This document shows, one piece after another, positions 22,836 to 30,708 of a DNA stretch of 33,254 nucleotides. Numbering within the stretch: position 1 is the stretch's first letter; each line of letters begins with the position of its first letter. The position numbers and the translations under genes were made by a program. Source of the stretch: Nocardiopsis listeri (GTDB lineage: Bacteria > Actinomycetota > Actinomycetes > Streptosporangiales > Streptosporangiaceae); NCBI RefSeq assembly GCF_020741345.1, contig NZ_DYZD01000356.1, positions 1 to 33,254 of the forward strand, given 5' to 3'. Under the pieces are notes generated by a model. It made no database searches, was not told the DNA's origin, and saw only the letters and a list, made by a program, of their open reading frames with translations.

Positions 22836-23791
22836 GATGTGGCCTCCTGTGCGTTCATGAAGGTGCGGAAGATCAGTCGCAGCGCCAGCATCGCCACGAG
22901 GATGGTGCCGACCACCACCACGACGCCCATCGCCGCCGACTGACCGATGTCGAACCCGAGGAAGGTGCGCTGGTAGATGTAGAAGGGCAGGTTGGAGCTG
23001 GCGGTGCCCGGCCCGCCCTGGGTCATCATGTAGATCGTGTCGAAGGTGTTGACCACGTAGATCGATCCCAGCAGGACGCCCAGTTCGATGTAGCGGCGCA
23101 GGTGGGGCAGGGTGATCCACACGAAGCTCTGCCACTTGGAGGCACCGTCGACCTGTCCGGCCTCCAGGGCGTCGGTGTTCTGGCTCTGTAGCCCGGCCAG
23201 GACCAGCAGCATCATGAACGGGGTCCACTGCCACACCAGGGCGACGACCACGGACACGATCGGGGCCTGGGAGACCCAGTCGTAGGTGTCCACTCCCAGC
23301 GGGGAGAGCACGAAGCCGACCAGACCGAACACCGGCTCGAACATGATGTGCTTCCACAGCAGCGCGGTGGCCACCGGCAGGATGAGGAACGGGGTGATGA
23401 CGAGGGTGCGCACCACCCCCCTGCCCCAGAACCTCCGATCCAGCAGCAGGGCCAGGCCGATACCGAGCAGCATCGCCACCACAACACAGGCGGCGGTGAT
23501 GAGGATCGTGTTGGCCGCCGCCGCGAGGAACTGCCGGTCGGTGAAGACCGCCAGGTAGTTGGCGATCCCCACCCAGGCCTGGGAGTCGGGGCGCACCAGG
23601 TTCCACGAACGCAGCGAGTAGACGATGGTGGCCAGGAACGGCAGCTGGGTGACGACCAGCATGAACACCAGCGCGGGTAGCAGTGGCGCCCGGCGCACCC
23701 ACCCGGCGGCGCGTGCGCTGCGGCCGGTGCGGGTCGCGGGTGCGTTCGGCTTCGCGGCCGTCTCGTCGGCGGGTGCCGTCGCCGTGCTCAA
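22832..23791 (-). CDS. Polyol/sugar ABC transporter permease (SmoF/MalF-like)
   Basis: A 319-residue permease with six predicted helices; the first is PALVFMLVVTQLPFLATIVYSL. WVGIANYLAVFTD and the EAA loop (LEAGQVDGASKWQSFVWITLP, with Glu-Ala-Gly in place of Glu-Ala-Ala) match sorbitol/mannitol importers. The start is TTG 23791, overlapping the binding-protein TGA (TTGA) with AAGGAGGA 6 bases upstream. No ATPase gene is present in the cluster. Confidence 0.9.
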   Translation of the reverse strand: MSTATAPADETAAKPNAPATRTGRSARAAGWVRRAPLLPALVFMLVVTQLPFLATIVYSLRSWNLVRPDSQAWVGIANYLAVFTDRQFLAAAANTILITAACVVVAMLLGIGLALLLDRRFWGRGVVRTLVITPFLILPVATALLWKHIMFEPVFGLVGFVLSPLGVDTYDWVSQAPIVSVVVALVWQWTPFMMLLVLAGLQSQNTDALEAGQVDGASKWQSFVWITLPHLRRYIELGVLLGSIYVVNTFDTIYMMTQGGPGTASSNLPFYIYQRTFLGFDIGQSAAMGVVVVVGTILVAMLALRLIFRTFMNAQEATS

Positions 23792-25149
23792 CGCCCGTCC
23801 TCCTTGTAGGTGTCCCCGACCGTCTCGGCGTACTCCTGGCTCTGCGCGAGTGCCTCTTCGACGGTGATCCGTCCGGCTATGGCGGCGCTGAGCTGCTGAC
23901 TGACCCGGGTGCCCAGGTCCTGGAACTCGGGGATGGCCAGGAAGCCGATGCCCTCGTAGGGGACGGGTCGTGTGCCCGGGTCCTGTGGGTCGGCCTCCTC
24001 GATGCCCTGGAGCATGGGTTCGGCGTAGGCGCCCGCGACCTCCTGGTACTCGGGTGCCTCGAAGGTGGACAGTCGGTTGCCGGGTGGGACCCGCTGCCAG
24101 CCGTACTCCCGGGCGACCGTGCGCACGTAGTCCTTGTCGGTCATCCACTCCAGGAACGCCCAGGCCTCCTCCTTGTGTTCGGAGGTGGAGGGGATGCCCA
24201 GGGTCCAGGCGTAGAGCCAGCCGCCGTAGTCGCTCTCGGCCACCGGGGCGGGCTCGTAGCCGTTGAGTCCGGCGATGGTCGCGTTGTCCTCGTCCTCGAT
24301 GGTGCTGACCATGGAGGTGGAGTCGTAGAACATGGCCGCGCGGCCCTGGGAGTAGTGGTTCAGGCAGTCACCGAAGCCGCTGTTGGCGGCGCCGGGCCGG
24401 CCGTGTTCGCGGACCAGGTCCACGTAGAAGTCGGCGGTCTCCTGGAATTCGGGGGAGTCGAGTTCGGCGTTCCAGTCCTCGTCGTACCAGCGACCTCCGA
24501 AGGTGTTGAGGACGCTGTTGAACGGGCTGAGGACCTCGCCCCATCCGGCCAGGCCGCGCATGCAGATCCCGGCCACGCCCGGCTCCACCCCGTCGAGTTC
24601 GGCCGCCAGGTCGGCGACCTCCTCCCAGGTCGGGTTCTCGGGCATCTCCACGCCGGCCTGTTCGAACAGGTCGGTGCGGTAGGCCAGGAAGGACGATTCC
24701 CCGTAGAAGGGCACCGAGTACATGTCGCCGTCCACCGACAGGTCCTCGCGCAGGGAGGGGATGAAGTCCTCGTGGTCGTAGCCCTCGGACTCGTCGATGA
24801 GGGGTTGCAGGTTCTCCAGCCAGCCGTACTCGGCCCACTGACGGGTCTCGTAGTTGCTGATCATGACGGCGTCGAACTCGCCCCCGCCGGTGGCCACGGA
24901 CGTGGTGATCTTGGCGCGGGCCTCGTTCTCGGGCAGGGAGACGAAGTCGACCTCGATACCGGGGTTCTCCTCGCGGAACTTCTCCTGCAGGGAGATCGCG
25001 TCCTGCATCTGTGGGTTGGACACGATCGCGACGGTCAGTCGGACGGTCCCCTCCCCCTCGGAGGTGGCCCCCGCCCCGGCGCAGCCGGCGAGCAGGAGCG
25101 CCGCGGCCGCCGCGGCGGTGGCCCCGGTCGTGAAGGTGGTGGTGCGCAC
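23788..25149 (-). CDS. Polyol-type ABC transporter substrate-binding lipoprotein (SmoE/MtlE-like)
   Basis: A 453-residue solute-binding protein. The lipobox LLLAGC places the lipid-modified Cys at 23. The mature sequence closely follows the sorbitol/mannitol-binding proteins I know: FREENPGIEVDFVSLPENEARAKITTSVATGGGEFDAV (in parts), QWAEYGWLENL, SVDGDMYSVPFYGESSFLAYRTDLFEQAG, GICMRGLAGWGE and NTFGGRWYDEDW. Polyol specificity is therefore a good guess; the adjoining zinc-type polyol dehydrogenase supports it. GTG 25149 follows GGAAAGG and lies 17 bp after the dehydrogenase stop. The 694-residue open frame to 25872 is an artefact of reading antisense to that gene. Confidence 0.9.
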   Translation of the reverse strand: MRTTTFTTGATAAAAAALLLAGCAGAGATSEGEGTVRLTVAIVSNPQMQDAISLQEKFREENPGIEVDFVSLPENEARAKITTSVATGGGEFDAVMISNYETRQWAEYGWLENLQPLIDESEGYDHEDFIPSLREDLSVDGDMYSVPFYGESSFLAYRTDLFEQAGVEMPENPTWEEVADLAAELDGVEPGVAGICMRGLAGWGEVLSPFNSVLNTFGGRWYDEDWNAELDSPEFQETADFYVDLVREHGRPGAANSGFGDCLNHYSQGRAAMFYDSTSMVSTIEDEDNATIAGLNGYEPAPVAESDYGGWLYAWTLGIPSTSEHKEEAWAFLEWMTDKDYVRTVAREYGWQRVPPGNRLSTFEAPEYQEVAGAYAEPMLQGIEEADPQDPGTRPVPYEGIGFLAIPEFQDLGTRVSQQLSAAIAGRITVEEALAQSQEYAETVGDTYKEDGR

Positions 25150-25166
25150 GATGGTGCCTTTCCGGC

Positions 25167-26180
25167 TCAGGCGGAGGTGTCGGGGACGACCTGGATCTTG
25201 ACCCCGCTGCCGGCCCGCATCATGGCCAGCGCCTCCGGGAACTTCTCCAGGGGCAGGGTGTCGGTGAGCAGCGGCGCCGTCTCGATCGTTCCGGAGGCCA
25301 TGAGGTCCACGGCGGCGCCGTAGCTGTTCAGCACGGCCATGGAGCCCACGATGGTGATCTCGTCGTTGTAGATCCGGAAGGGCGAGAGCGAGATCCGGGC
25401 CTCTTCGTCGGCGACCCCGAAGACGAGCAGACGTCCCCCTCTGCGCAGGGACGTGAAGGCCGCTTCGATGGCCGGGGGCGCCCCGGTGACGTCCACCGCG
25501 GCGTCGAAACCGTCGGCCGGTCCGACGCCGTCCAGTTCGGTGACGTCGGTGGCGGTGTGTTCGGCGCCCAGGTCGGCGGAGATGGCCAGGCGGCGGGTGT
25601 TGCGGTCGACCATCGTCACCCGGGCACCGGAGCTTTGGAGCAACTGTTGCAGGAGCAGGCCCATGGTGCCGGCGCCGATCAGCAGGAAGCGTTCGCCGTT
25701 CTCCACGCCGATGCGTCGCACGCCGTGCACGGCGCAGGACAGCGGTTCGACGAGGGCCCCCTCGCGCATGCTCATCGAGTCGGGCATGCGGTGGCAGTTG
25801 GCGGCGGGAACGGCCACATACTCGGCGAAGGCGCCGTCGACGGTGTCGCCGATCGCGCCCCAGTGGGCGCACAGGTTGCCGCGTCCGGCCCGGCAGTAGG
25901 AGCAGTGTCCACAGAACAGCGAGGGGTCGACGGCCACCCGGTCACCGGGGCGCAGGCCCCCGGGGGCGCGTTCGCCGACGGCGGTCACGGTGCCGGCGAA
26001 CTCGTGGCCGGGCACCAGGGGGTAGGGGCTGGGCGGGAACTCCCCGTCCGCGATGTGCAGGTCGGTTCCGCAGATCCCACAGGCTCCGACCCGGACGACG
26101 ACACCGTCGGGGGCGGGGGTGGGTTCCGGGCGGTCTCCCACGGCGAGGGATCCCGGTTCGGTGATGATGGCGGCGCGCAC
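25167..26180 (-). CDS. Zinc-dependent medium-chain polyol/alcohol dehydrogenase (sorbitol dehydrogenase-like)
   Basis: A 337-residue MDR-family dehydrogenase. Catalytic-zinc residues are C37 (GICGTD), H59 and E60 (GHE), with E145 in VEPLSCAVHG. The structural-zinc cysteines C90, C93, C96 and C104 are all present (FCGHCSYCRAGRGNLC). The nucleotide-binding motif GAGTMG follows at about 169-174. It should oxidise a polyol to a ketose with NAD(P)+ in the cytoplasm. GTG 26180 has GGGAGGG 8 bases upstream. It is the first gene of the importer operon and has a perfect 20-bp palindrome 23 bp before its start, so it is the primary target of the divergent SorC regulator. Confidence 0.92.
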   Translation of the reverse strand: MRAAIITEPGSLAVGDRPEPTPAPDGVVVRVGACGICGTDLHIADGEFPPSPYPLVPGHEFAGTVTAVGERAPGGLRPGDRVAVDPSLFCGHCSYCRAGRGNLCAHWGAIGDTVDGAFAEYVAVPAANCHRMPDSMSMREGALVEPLSCAVHGVRRIGVENGERFLLIGAGTMGLLLQQLLQSSGARVTMVDRNTRRLAISADLGAEHTATDVTELDGVGPADGFDAAVDVTGAPPAIEAAFTSLRRGGRLLVFGVADEEARISLSPFRIYNDEITIVGSMAVLNSYGAAVDLMASGTIETAPLLTDTLPLEKFPEALAMMRAGSGVKIQVVPDTSA

Positions 26181-26202
26181 GGCTGAACCCTCCCGAAAGC
26201 TT

Positions 26203-26222
26203 GATCGCTCATATGAGCGATC
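26203..26222. promoter_or_regulatory. SorC-type operator, perfect 20-bp palindrome
   Basis: GATCGCTCAT/ATGAGCGATC is a perfect dyad between the divergent dehydrogenase and SorC-regulator genes. Its right half plus one base (CATATGAGCGATC) recurs at 26305-26317. A second, smaller dyad ATCTG-CGTCA-CAGAT overlaps its edge at 26220-26234. Confidence 0.8.
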
Positions 26223-26292
26223 TGCGTCACAGATGTTCATACATTCAAAGCCCACCGGAAACGGCGTGTCAATGGGTGGAGCAACAATCGAG

Positions 26293-26298
26293 TACACT
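26293..26298 (+). promoter_or_regulatory. -10 box TACACT for the SorC regulator
   Basis: TACACT fits TANNNT and ends 9 nt before the regulator ATG; no Shine-Dalgarno sequence is present, so the transcript is probably leaderless or nearly so. Confidence 0.45.
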
Positions 26299-26304
26299 CG
26301 TGCA

Positions 26305-26317
26305 CATATGAGCGATC
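26305..26317 (+). promoter_or_regulatory. Operator half-site over the SorC regulator start codon
   Basis: CATATGAGCGATC repeats 13 bases of the main operator and includes the regulator's own ATG (26308-26310). Binding here would block the regulator's transcription start, suggesting autoregulation. The encoded MSDR N-terminus is thus partly operator-dictated. Confidence 0.55.
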
Positions 26318-27276
26318 GGCGCAGTGACCCTACCCCCGACGGCCCCGCGGAGATGGTGCGGCTCGCCGCGATAGCCCGCAGGTTCTACCTGGAGGGGCGC
26401 TCGAAGGTGGAGATCGCCGAGGAGTTCGGGCTGAGCAGGTTCAAGATCGCCCGCGACCTGGAGGCCGCACGAACGAGCGGGATCGTGCGCATCGACATCC
26501 GGTTGCCCGCGCGACTGGCCGGGGAACAGTCCGAACGGCTCCGAGAGGCCTACGGTCTGCGTCGGGCCATCGTCGTGGACGCCATGGAGGACCCGTTGGA
26601 GACCCGCCGGGCCCTGGGCTCGGTGGCGGCCCGGTTGCTGGCCGAGATCGTGCGCCCGGACGACGTGCTGGGGCTGGCCTGGAGTCGCGGCCTCCAGGCC
26701 ATGGGCGCGGAGATGGTCGAACTGCCCCGGTGCACGGTGGTGCAGCTCAACGGGGTGCTCTCGGAGCACACCGAGGCCGGCGGGTCGGTGGAGACGGTGC
26801 GCAGGGTTGCGCGACTGTCCGGTGGCTCGGCGTACCCGATCTACGCGCCGCTCATCCTCCCGGACGCGGCGACCGCGCGGACCCTGCGCGCGGACCCGGG
26901 CATCGCGGCCGCCTTCGAGCACTTCGACCGGCTCTCCACCGCGGTGGTGGCGATCGGCGGCTGGGACGAGCACAACTCGACCGTCTATCCCGCGCTGACC
27001 CCCCGGGCGCGCGAGCGGTACACGGAACTGGGGGTGAGCGCGGAGATGTCCGCCCAGCTCTTCGACTCCGGGGGGCGGCGCATCCACACCGACCTGGACG
27101 AGCGGATCATCAGCATCGACACCGAGCAGCTGCGCGAGGTCCCCGAGGTGGTGGCGGTCGCCGGAGCCGGTGACGAGGCCAAGGCCCGGGCGATCGGCGC
27201 GGTGCTCAAGAGCGGGTTGGTCACCACCCTGGTGACCGACGGCGACGTGGCGAAGGTGCTGCTCTCCGGCTCCTGA
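26308..27276 (+). CDS. SorC/DeoR-family sugar-binding transcriptional regulator
   Basis: A 322-residue regulator. The N-terminal HTH is at about residues 20-56 (RRFYLEGRSKVEIAEEFGLSRFKIARDLEAA), and the rest is the SorC sugar-binding domain, with VLGLAWSRGLQAMG, VQLNGVL, YPIYAPLILPD, AIGGWDEHNSTVYPAL and a C-terminal GAVLKSGLVTTLVTDGDVAKVLL. Such proteins bind phosphorylated or free sugars and usually repress or activate polyol and pentose operons. It is divergent from the dehydrogenase/importer operon across 127 bp with clear operators. The start is ATG 26308, inside an operator half-site and without a ribosome-binding site; homology supports it. Confidence 0.92.
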   Translation: MSDRRSDPTPDGPAEMVRLAAIARRFYLEGRSKVEIAEEFGLSRFKIARDLEAARTSGIVRIDIRLPARLAGEQSERLREAYGLRRAIVVDAMEDPLETRRALGSVAARLLAEIVRPDDVLGLAWSRGLQAMGAEMVELPRCTVVQLNGVLSEHTEAGGSVETVRRVARLSGGSAYPIYAPLILPDAATARTLRADPGIAAAFEHFDRLSTAVVAIGGWDEHNSTVYPALTPRARERYTELGVSAEMSAQLFDSGGRRIHTDLDERIISIDTEQLREVPEVVAVAGAGDEAKARAIGAVLKSGLVTTLVTDGDVAKVLLSGS

Positions 27277-27381
27277 GGGCGGGCGCCTCCACCAAAGGTC
27301 GTAGACGCGGTGTCGACCCGCGCCCGATGCGGCGAAGGGGCGCCCTCCACAAGGCTGGGATCACACACGAGAAGGAGATCT

Positions 27382-29391
27382 GTGATCCCCATGAAGAGCG
27401 ACCCACCCACCCGCCGGCACCGGGCCCCGGTGACCCTGGCCGCCGCCCTCGGCGCCCTTGCCGTGCTCGCCACCGGGTGCGCCTCCGGCTCGGCCGACCC
27501 GGTCGCAGCCACCCTCGCCCCCGTGCCCCCCGCCACCGCCGAACTCACCGAGGAGAACGTCAACGCCTGGTTGGACGGATTGGTCCCCACGGAGTTGGCG
27601 AGGACCGAGATCCCCGGTGCCTCGATCTCCGTGGTCCACGAAGGCGAACTGCTCACCGCCCGCGGTTACGGTTACGCCGACACCGGCGTCGACGGCGACG
27701 AACCGACCCCCGTCGACCCCGAGGAGACACTCTTCCGGGTCGGCTCGGTCTCCAAGCTCTTCACCGCCACCGCCGTCATGCAACTGGTGGAGCGAGGCGA
27801 CGTCGACCTGGACACCGACATCGGTGAGTACCTCGACTTCGACCCGCCCACCAACTTCGACGAGCCCATCACGACGCGGCACCTGCTGACCCACACACCC
27901 GGGTTCGAGGAACGCATCGAGGGCGCGATCCTCACCGTGGATGACGACAACGACCTGGCCCGACGTCTGAGCGTAGACCCACCGGAGCAGGTCTACCCGC
28001 CCGGTACCGTCCCGTCCTACTCCAACCACGGCAACGCCCTCGCCGGCCTCATCGTCGAACAGGTCGGCGGCGTCCCCTTCGACGACTACGTCCAGGACGA
28101 GATCCTGAAGCCGTTGGGCATGGACTCCTCCAGCTTCGCCCAGCCCCTGCCCGACGATCTTCAGGGGCGTCTGGCGGGCTCCTACCCGATCACCGGCGGT
28201 CCCGCCCAACCGTTCGAGGTGGTGGCCGAGGCACCCGCCGGTGCGTTGACCGCCTCGTCGACCGACATGGCGCGGTTCATGCTCGCGCACATGCCGCGGG
28301 AGGGCGAGGAGGAGATCCTCGAACCCACCACTTTGGAACAGATGCACGCGCCGGCCCTGGAGGCCGACGTCCTGGGCACCTTCGCCGAGGGCCCCCGGAT
28401 GACCCTGGGGTTCTTCGAGGAGGACCGTAACGGTCACCGGATCCTCGGGCACGGCGGGGACACCCAGCACTTCCACAGCGAGATGCAGATCCTGCCCGAA
28501 GAGCGCAGCGGAATCTTCGTGACCCTCAACGGCAGCGGCAACTCGGGCATGGCCAGTCACCTCCTGCGCCTGGACGTCGTGGACGGGTTCTTCGACCGGT
28601 ACTTCCCCGCCGAGGACGGGGGTGGCGAGGAGGTCTCGGTCCAGGACACGGCCGCCGAACACGCCGCGATGGCCGCGGGCTCCTACATGGCCTCTCGGAG
28701 GATGGAGAGCACGTTCCTCGCCGCCCTGGACCTGCTGGGCCAGACCAAGGTGCAGGACCTCGGCGACGGGACGATCCTGGTCACCCCCGGTCCGGCGACG
28801 TTCGCACCGACGGTCTACGAGGAGGTCGACCCGTGGGTGTGGCGCCAGGTCGGTGGTCACAGCGTGCTCACGATGCGTCCGGACAAGGACGGGCAGAGCG
28901 TTGAGGCCATCGGCTTCGAGTCGGCGTTCACCCTGCTGCGGATCGACACCGAGTACCAGCCCCTGGTGGCGTTGCCGATCATCATCGGTTCGGTTCTCAT
29001 CCTGGTGGTGACCATGCTGTCGTGGCCGATCGGGGCCCTGCTCCGACGCCGCGCCTCCCGCCCCGGACGGGGCCGGGAAGGTCGGCTCGCCCGGGTCCTC
29101 ACCAGGGTCGGAGTGGGGTCCGCGGTGGCGGCGCTCCTGGCCTGGGTGGCGGTCGTCATGGTCATCATGGAGTTCCTGCCCGTTCCCGCCCTGGCGCTGC
29201 GAGCGATCCAGGCACTGCAGTTGATCGGGATCCTGGCGATCCTGCCCGCGGCCTGGAGTCTGTTCCAGGACGTTCGGCGGCGCGCGGGGTGGAAGTATGT
29301 GGTGGGCGGGGCCCTGGTCCTGATCGCCCTGTTGGGCGTGCAGTGGTTCGCGGTCACCTTCGGGCTGCTCTTCCCCAGTATCACGTACTAA
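27382..29391 (+). CDS. Membrane-anchored serine hydrolase, beta-lactamase family with C-terminal TM domain
   Basis: A 669-residue lipoprotein/membrane protein. After a lipobox LATGC (Cys33) comes a beta-lactamase/class C catalytic domain (about 60-400) with SxxK as S122-V-S-K125, YSN at 213-215 and HGGD at 357-360. A beta-rich domain then leads to about four hydrophobic helices in the last 160 residues (ALPIIIGSVLILVVTML, VAALLAWVAVVMVIM, a LIGILAILPAAW helix, YVVGGALVLIALLGV). GTG 27382 sits 4 bases after GAAGGAG; ATG 27391 is an alternative. The enzyme faces outward and may act on peptidoglycan peptides, D-peptides or beta-lactams. A histidine kinase and response regulator follow 18 bp downstream. 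Confidence 0.85.
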   Translation: MIPMKSDPPTRRHRAPVTLAAALGALAVLATGCASGSADPVAATLAPVPPATAELTEENVNAWLDGLVPTELARTEIPGASISVVHEGELLTARGYGYADTGVDGDEPTPVDPEETLFRVGSVSKLFTATAVMQLVERGDVDLDTDIGEYLDFDPPTNFDEPITTRHLLTHTPGFEERIEGAILTVDDDNDLARRLSVDPPEQVYPPGTVPSYSNHGNALAGLIVEQVGGVPFDDYVQDEILKPLGMDSSSFAQPLPDDLQGRLAGSYPITGGPAQPFEVVAEAPAGALTASSTDMARFMLAHMPREGEEEILEPTTLEQMHAPALEADVLGTFAEGPRMTLGFFEEDRNGHRILGHGGDTQHFHSEMQILPEERSGIFVTLNGSGNSGMASHLLRLDVVDGFFDRYFPAEDGGGEEVSVQDTAAEHAAMAAGSYMASRRMESTFLAALDLLGQTKVQDLGDGTILVTPGPATFAPTVYEEVDPWVWRQVGGHSVLTMRPDKDGQSVEAIGFESAFTLLRIDTEYQPLVALPIIIGSVLILVVTMLSWPIGALLRRRASRPGRGREGRLARVLTRVGVGSAVAALLAWVAVVMVIMEFLPVPALALRAIQALQLIGILAILPAAWSLFQDVRRRAGWKYVVGGALVLIALLGVQWFAVTFGLLFPSITY

Positions 29392-29409
29392 GGCTGAGAG
29401 GTCATCACC

Positions 29410-30708
29410 ATGGGTCGGTCGGCGACGCACCGGTTCGATCATCTACCGGACCGCCTGGGCCTGCGGGGGGACATCCGTCGAGACCTCGCCCTGGGCGTGC
29501 TGGTGGGAGCGGTGTCCGTCGCCGTCCTGTGGGGGTCCCTGCCCGTCCTGGGCTCGGTGGAGGGCGTCGTCCTCGCCCGAGGAACGATCGTCTGCACCGG
29601 ACTGGTGTTGCTGGCGCAGTCCTTGACCCTGGGGCTGCGCCGACAGAACCCGGTCCTGTCCCTGGTGGGGGTCGCGACGCTCCAGGTGTTGCTCGCGGCC
29701 CTGTTGCCCGCCGGATTCGACTTCCACGGGCCGGCCCTGTTCATCGCAGCCTACACCTGCGGCACCATGATGCCCCTGCCGCGGTTGGCGGCCGTCCTGG
29801 TCGGCTGCGCCCTGGTGTACGGGGTGGCCGAGGGCCTGCTCACCGGTTCTCTGGCACCGGCGGCGGGGCCCTCCCTGGTGGAACCGGGTGAGCCACCGTC
29901 CTGGGTGACGGCGCCGATCATGGCCGTGTCGGCGTTCCTCATCGCGGGACTGGTCGGTATGTACATGGGGACCCGTCGCCGCTACGTCGCGTTGGCGAGG
30001 CTTCGCGACGCCGAGGGGTTGCGGGCGCAGAAGGAGCGCGCACAGGCGGCGATCCGGGCCGAACGCACCCGCATGGCACGGGAGCTGCACGACATCGCCG
30101 CCCACCACCTGTCCGGAATGGTCGTTCAGGCGGGGGCCGCCGAACGGCTGATCGGACGTGACGACGAGGCCGCCCGCCAGGCGATGGGATGGGTGCGCGC
30201 CCAGGGCAAGGAGACCCTCACGGGCCTGCGGGCCGTGGTGGGAGCGCTGCGCGACCCGGACGAGGGAGAGGCCCGGCCCGGCCGGGAGGCCGATGCCCGC
30301 GACGCGCCGGTCCCGGGGTTGGCCGCCGTGGAGCGGCTCGTGTCGACCGAAAGGGAACTGGGCACCCGGCTTCGGCTCGTTCGTGAGGGCGCCCCCTACG
30401 AGCTGCCGCCGATCGCCGACGTGACCGCCTACCGGACGGTGCAGGAGGCGCTGACCAACACCCGGGACCACGCCGCGGGCGCGCAGGTGTGCGTACGGTT
30501 GTGGTACCGACCCCAACGGTTCACGTTGGAGGTCGAGAACGAGGCCGGCGGTTTCCGCGACACCGACCGGCGCCACCGGGGACTCGGAGTGTTGGGGATG
30601 CGTGAGCGCGCGGACGTGGTGGGCGCGAGGTTGGACGTGGGACCCACGGACGGTGGAGGTTGGCGGGTCCGGTGGGAGATTCCGGTGGAGCGGGAGGAGT
30701 CGCGTTGA
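29410..30708 (+). CDS. Two-component sensor histidine kinase (HisKA_3/NarL-DesK class)
   Basis: A 432-residue membrane histidine kinase. The first 190 residues hold about five hydrophobic helices with only short outside loops. A coiled region (about 195-220) leads to the dimerisation/phosphoacceptor helix RELHDIAAHHLSGMVVQAG with H227. The ATPase domain has the N-box QEALTNTRDHA and the G2-like segment GLGVLGMRERADVVGA; its G1 region (NEAGG) is degenerate relative to DxGxG. ATG 29410 follows GAGAGG. The TGA overlaps the TTG start of the response regulator (TTGA). The small sensor region suggests an intramembrane or envelope signal, possibly sensed with the upstream hydrolase. Confidence 0.92.
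   Translation: MGRSATHRFDHLPDRLGLRGDIRRDLALGVLVGAVSVAVLWGSLPVLGSVEGVVLARGTIVCTGLVLLAQSLTLGLRRQNPVLSLVGVATLQVLLAALLPAGFDFHGPALFIAAYTCGTMMPLPRLAAVLVGCALVYGVAEGLLTGSLAPAAGPSLVEPGEPPSWVTAPIMAVSAFLIAGLVGMYMGTRRRYVALARLRDAEGLRAQKERAQAAIRAERTRMARELHDIAAHHLSGMVVQAGAAERLIGRDDEAARQAMGWVRAQGKETLTGLRAVVGALRDPDEGEARPGREADARDAPVPGLAAVERLVSTERELGTRLRLVREGAPYELPPIADVTAYRTVQEALTNTRDHAAGAQVCVRLWYRPQRFTLEVENEAGGFRDTDRRHRGLGVLGMRERADVVGARLDVGPTDGGGWRVRWEIPVEREESR

Noticed and set aside
25150..25872. A long N-terminal extension of the polyol binding protein (open frame to 25872)
   Set aside because: The extension is the reading of the dehydrogenase gene in another frame; a GTG with a ribosome-binding site at 25149 starts a normal lipoprotein signal.
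27361..29442. A 693-codon open frame on the minus strand opposite the membrane serine hydrolase gene
   Set aside because: It is a high-GC shadow: its residues are rich in Gly/Arg/His/Asp with no domain signature, while the plus-strand frame has a lipobox, SxxK, YSN and membrane helices.
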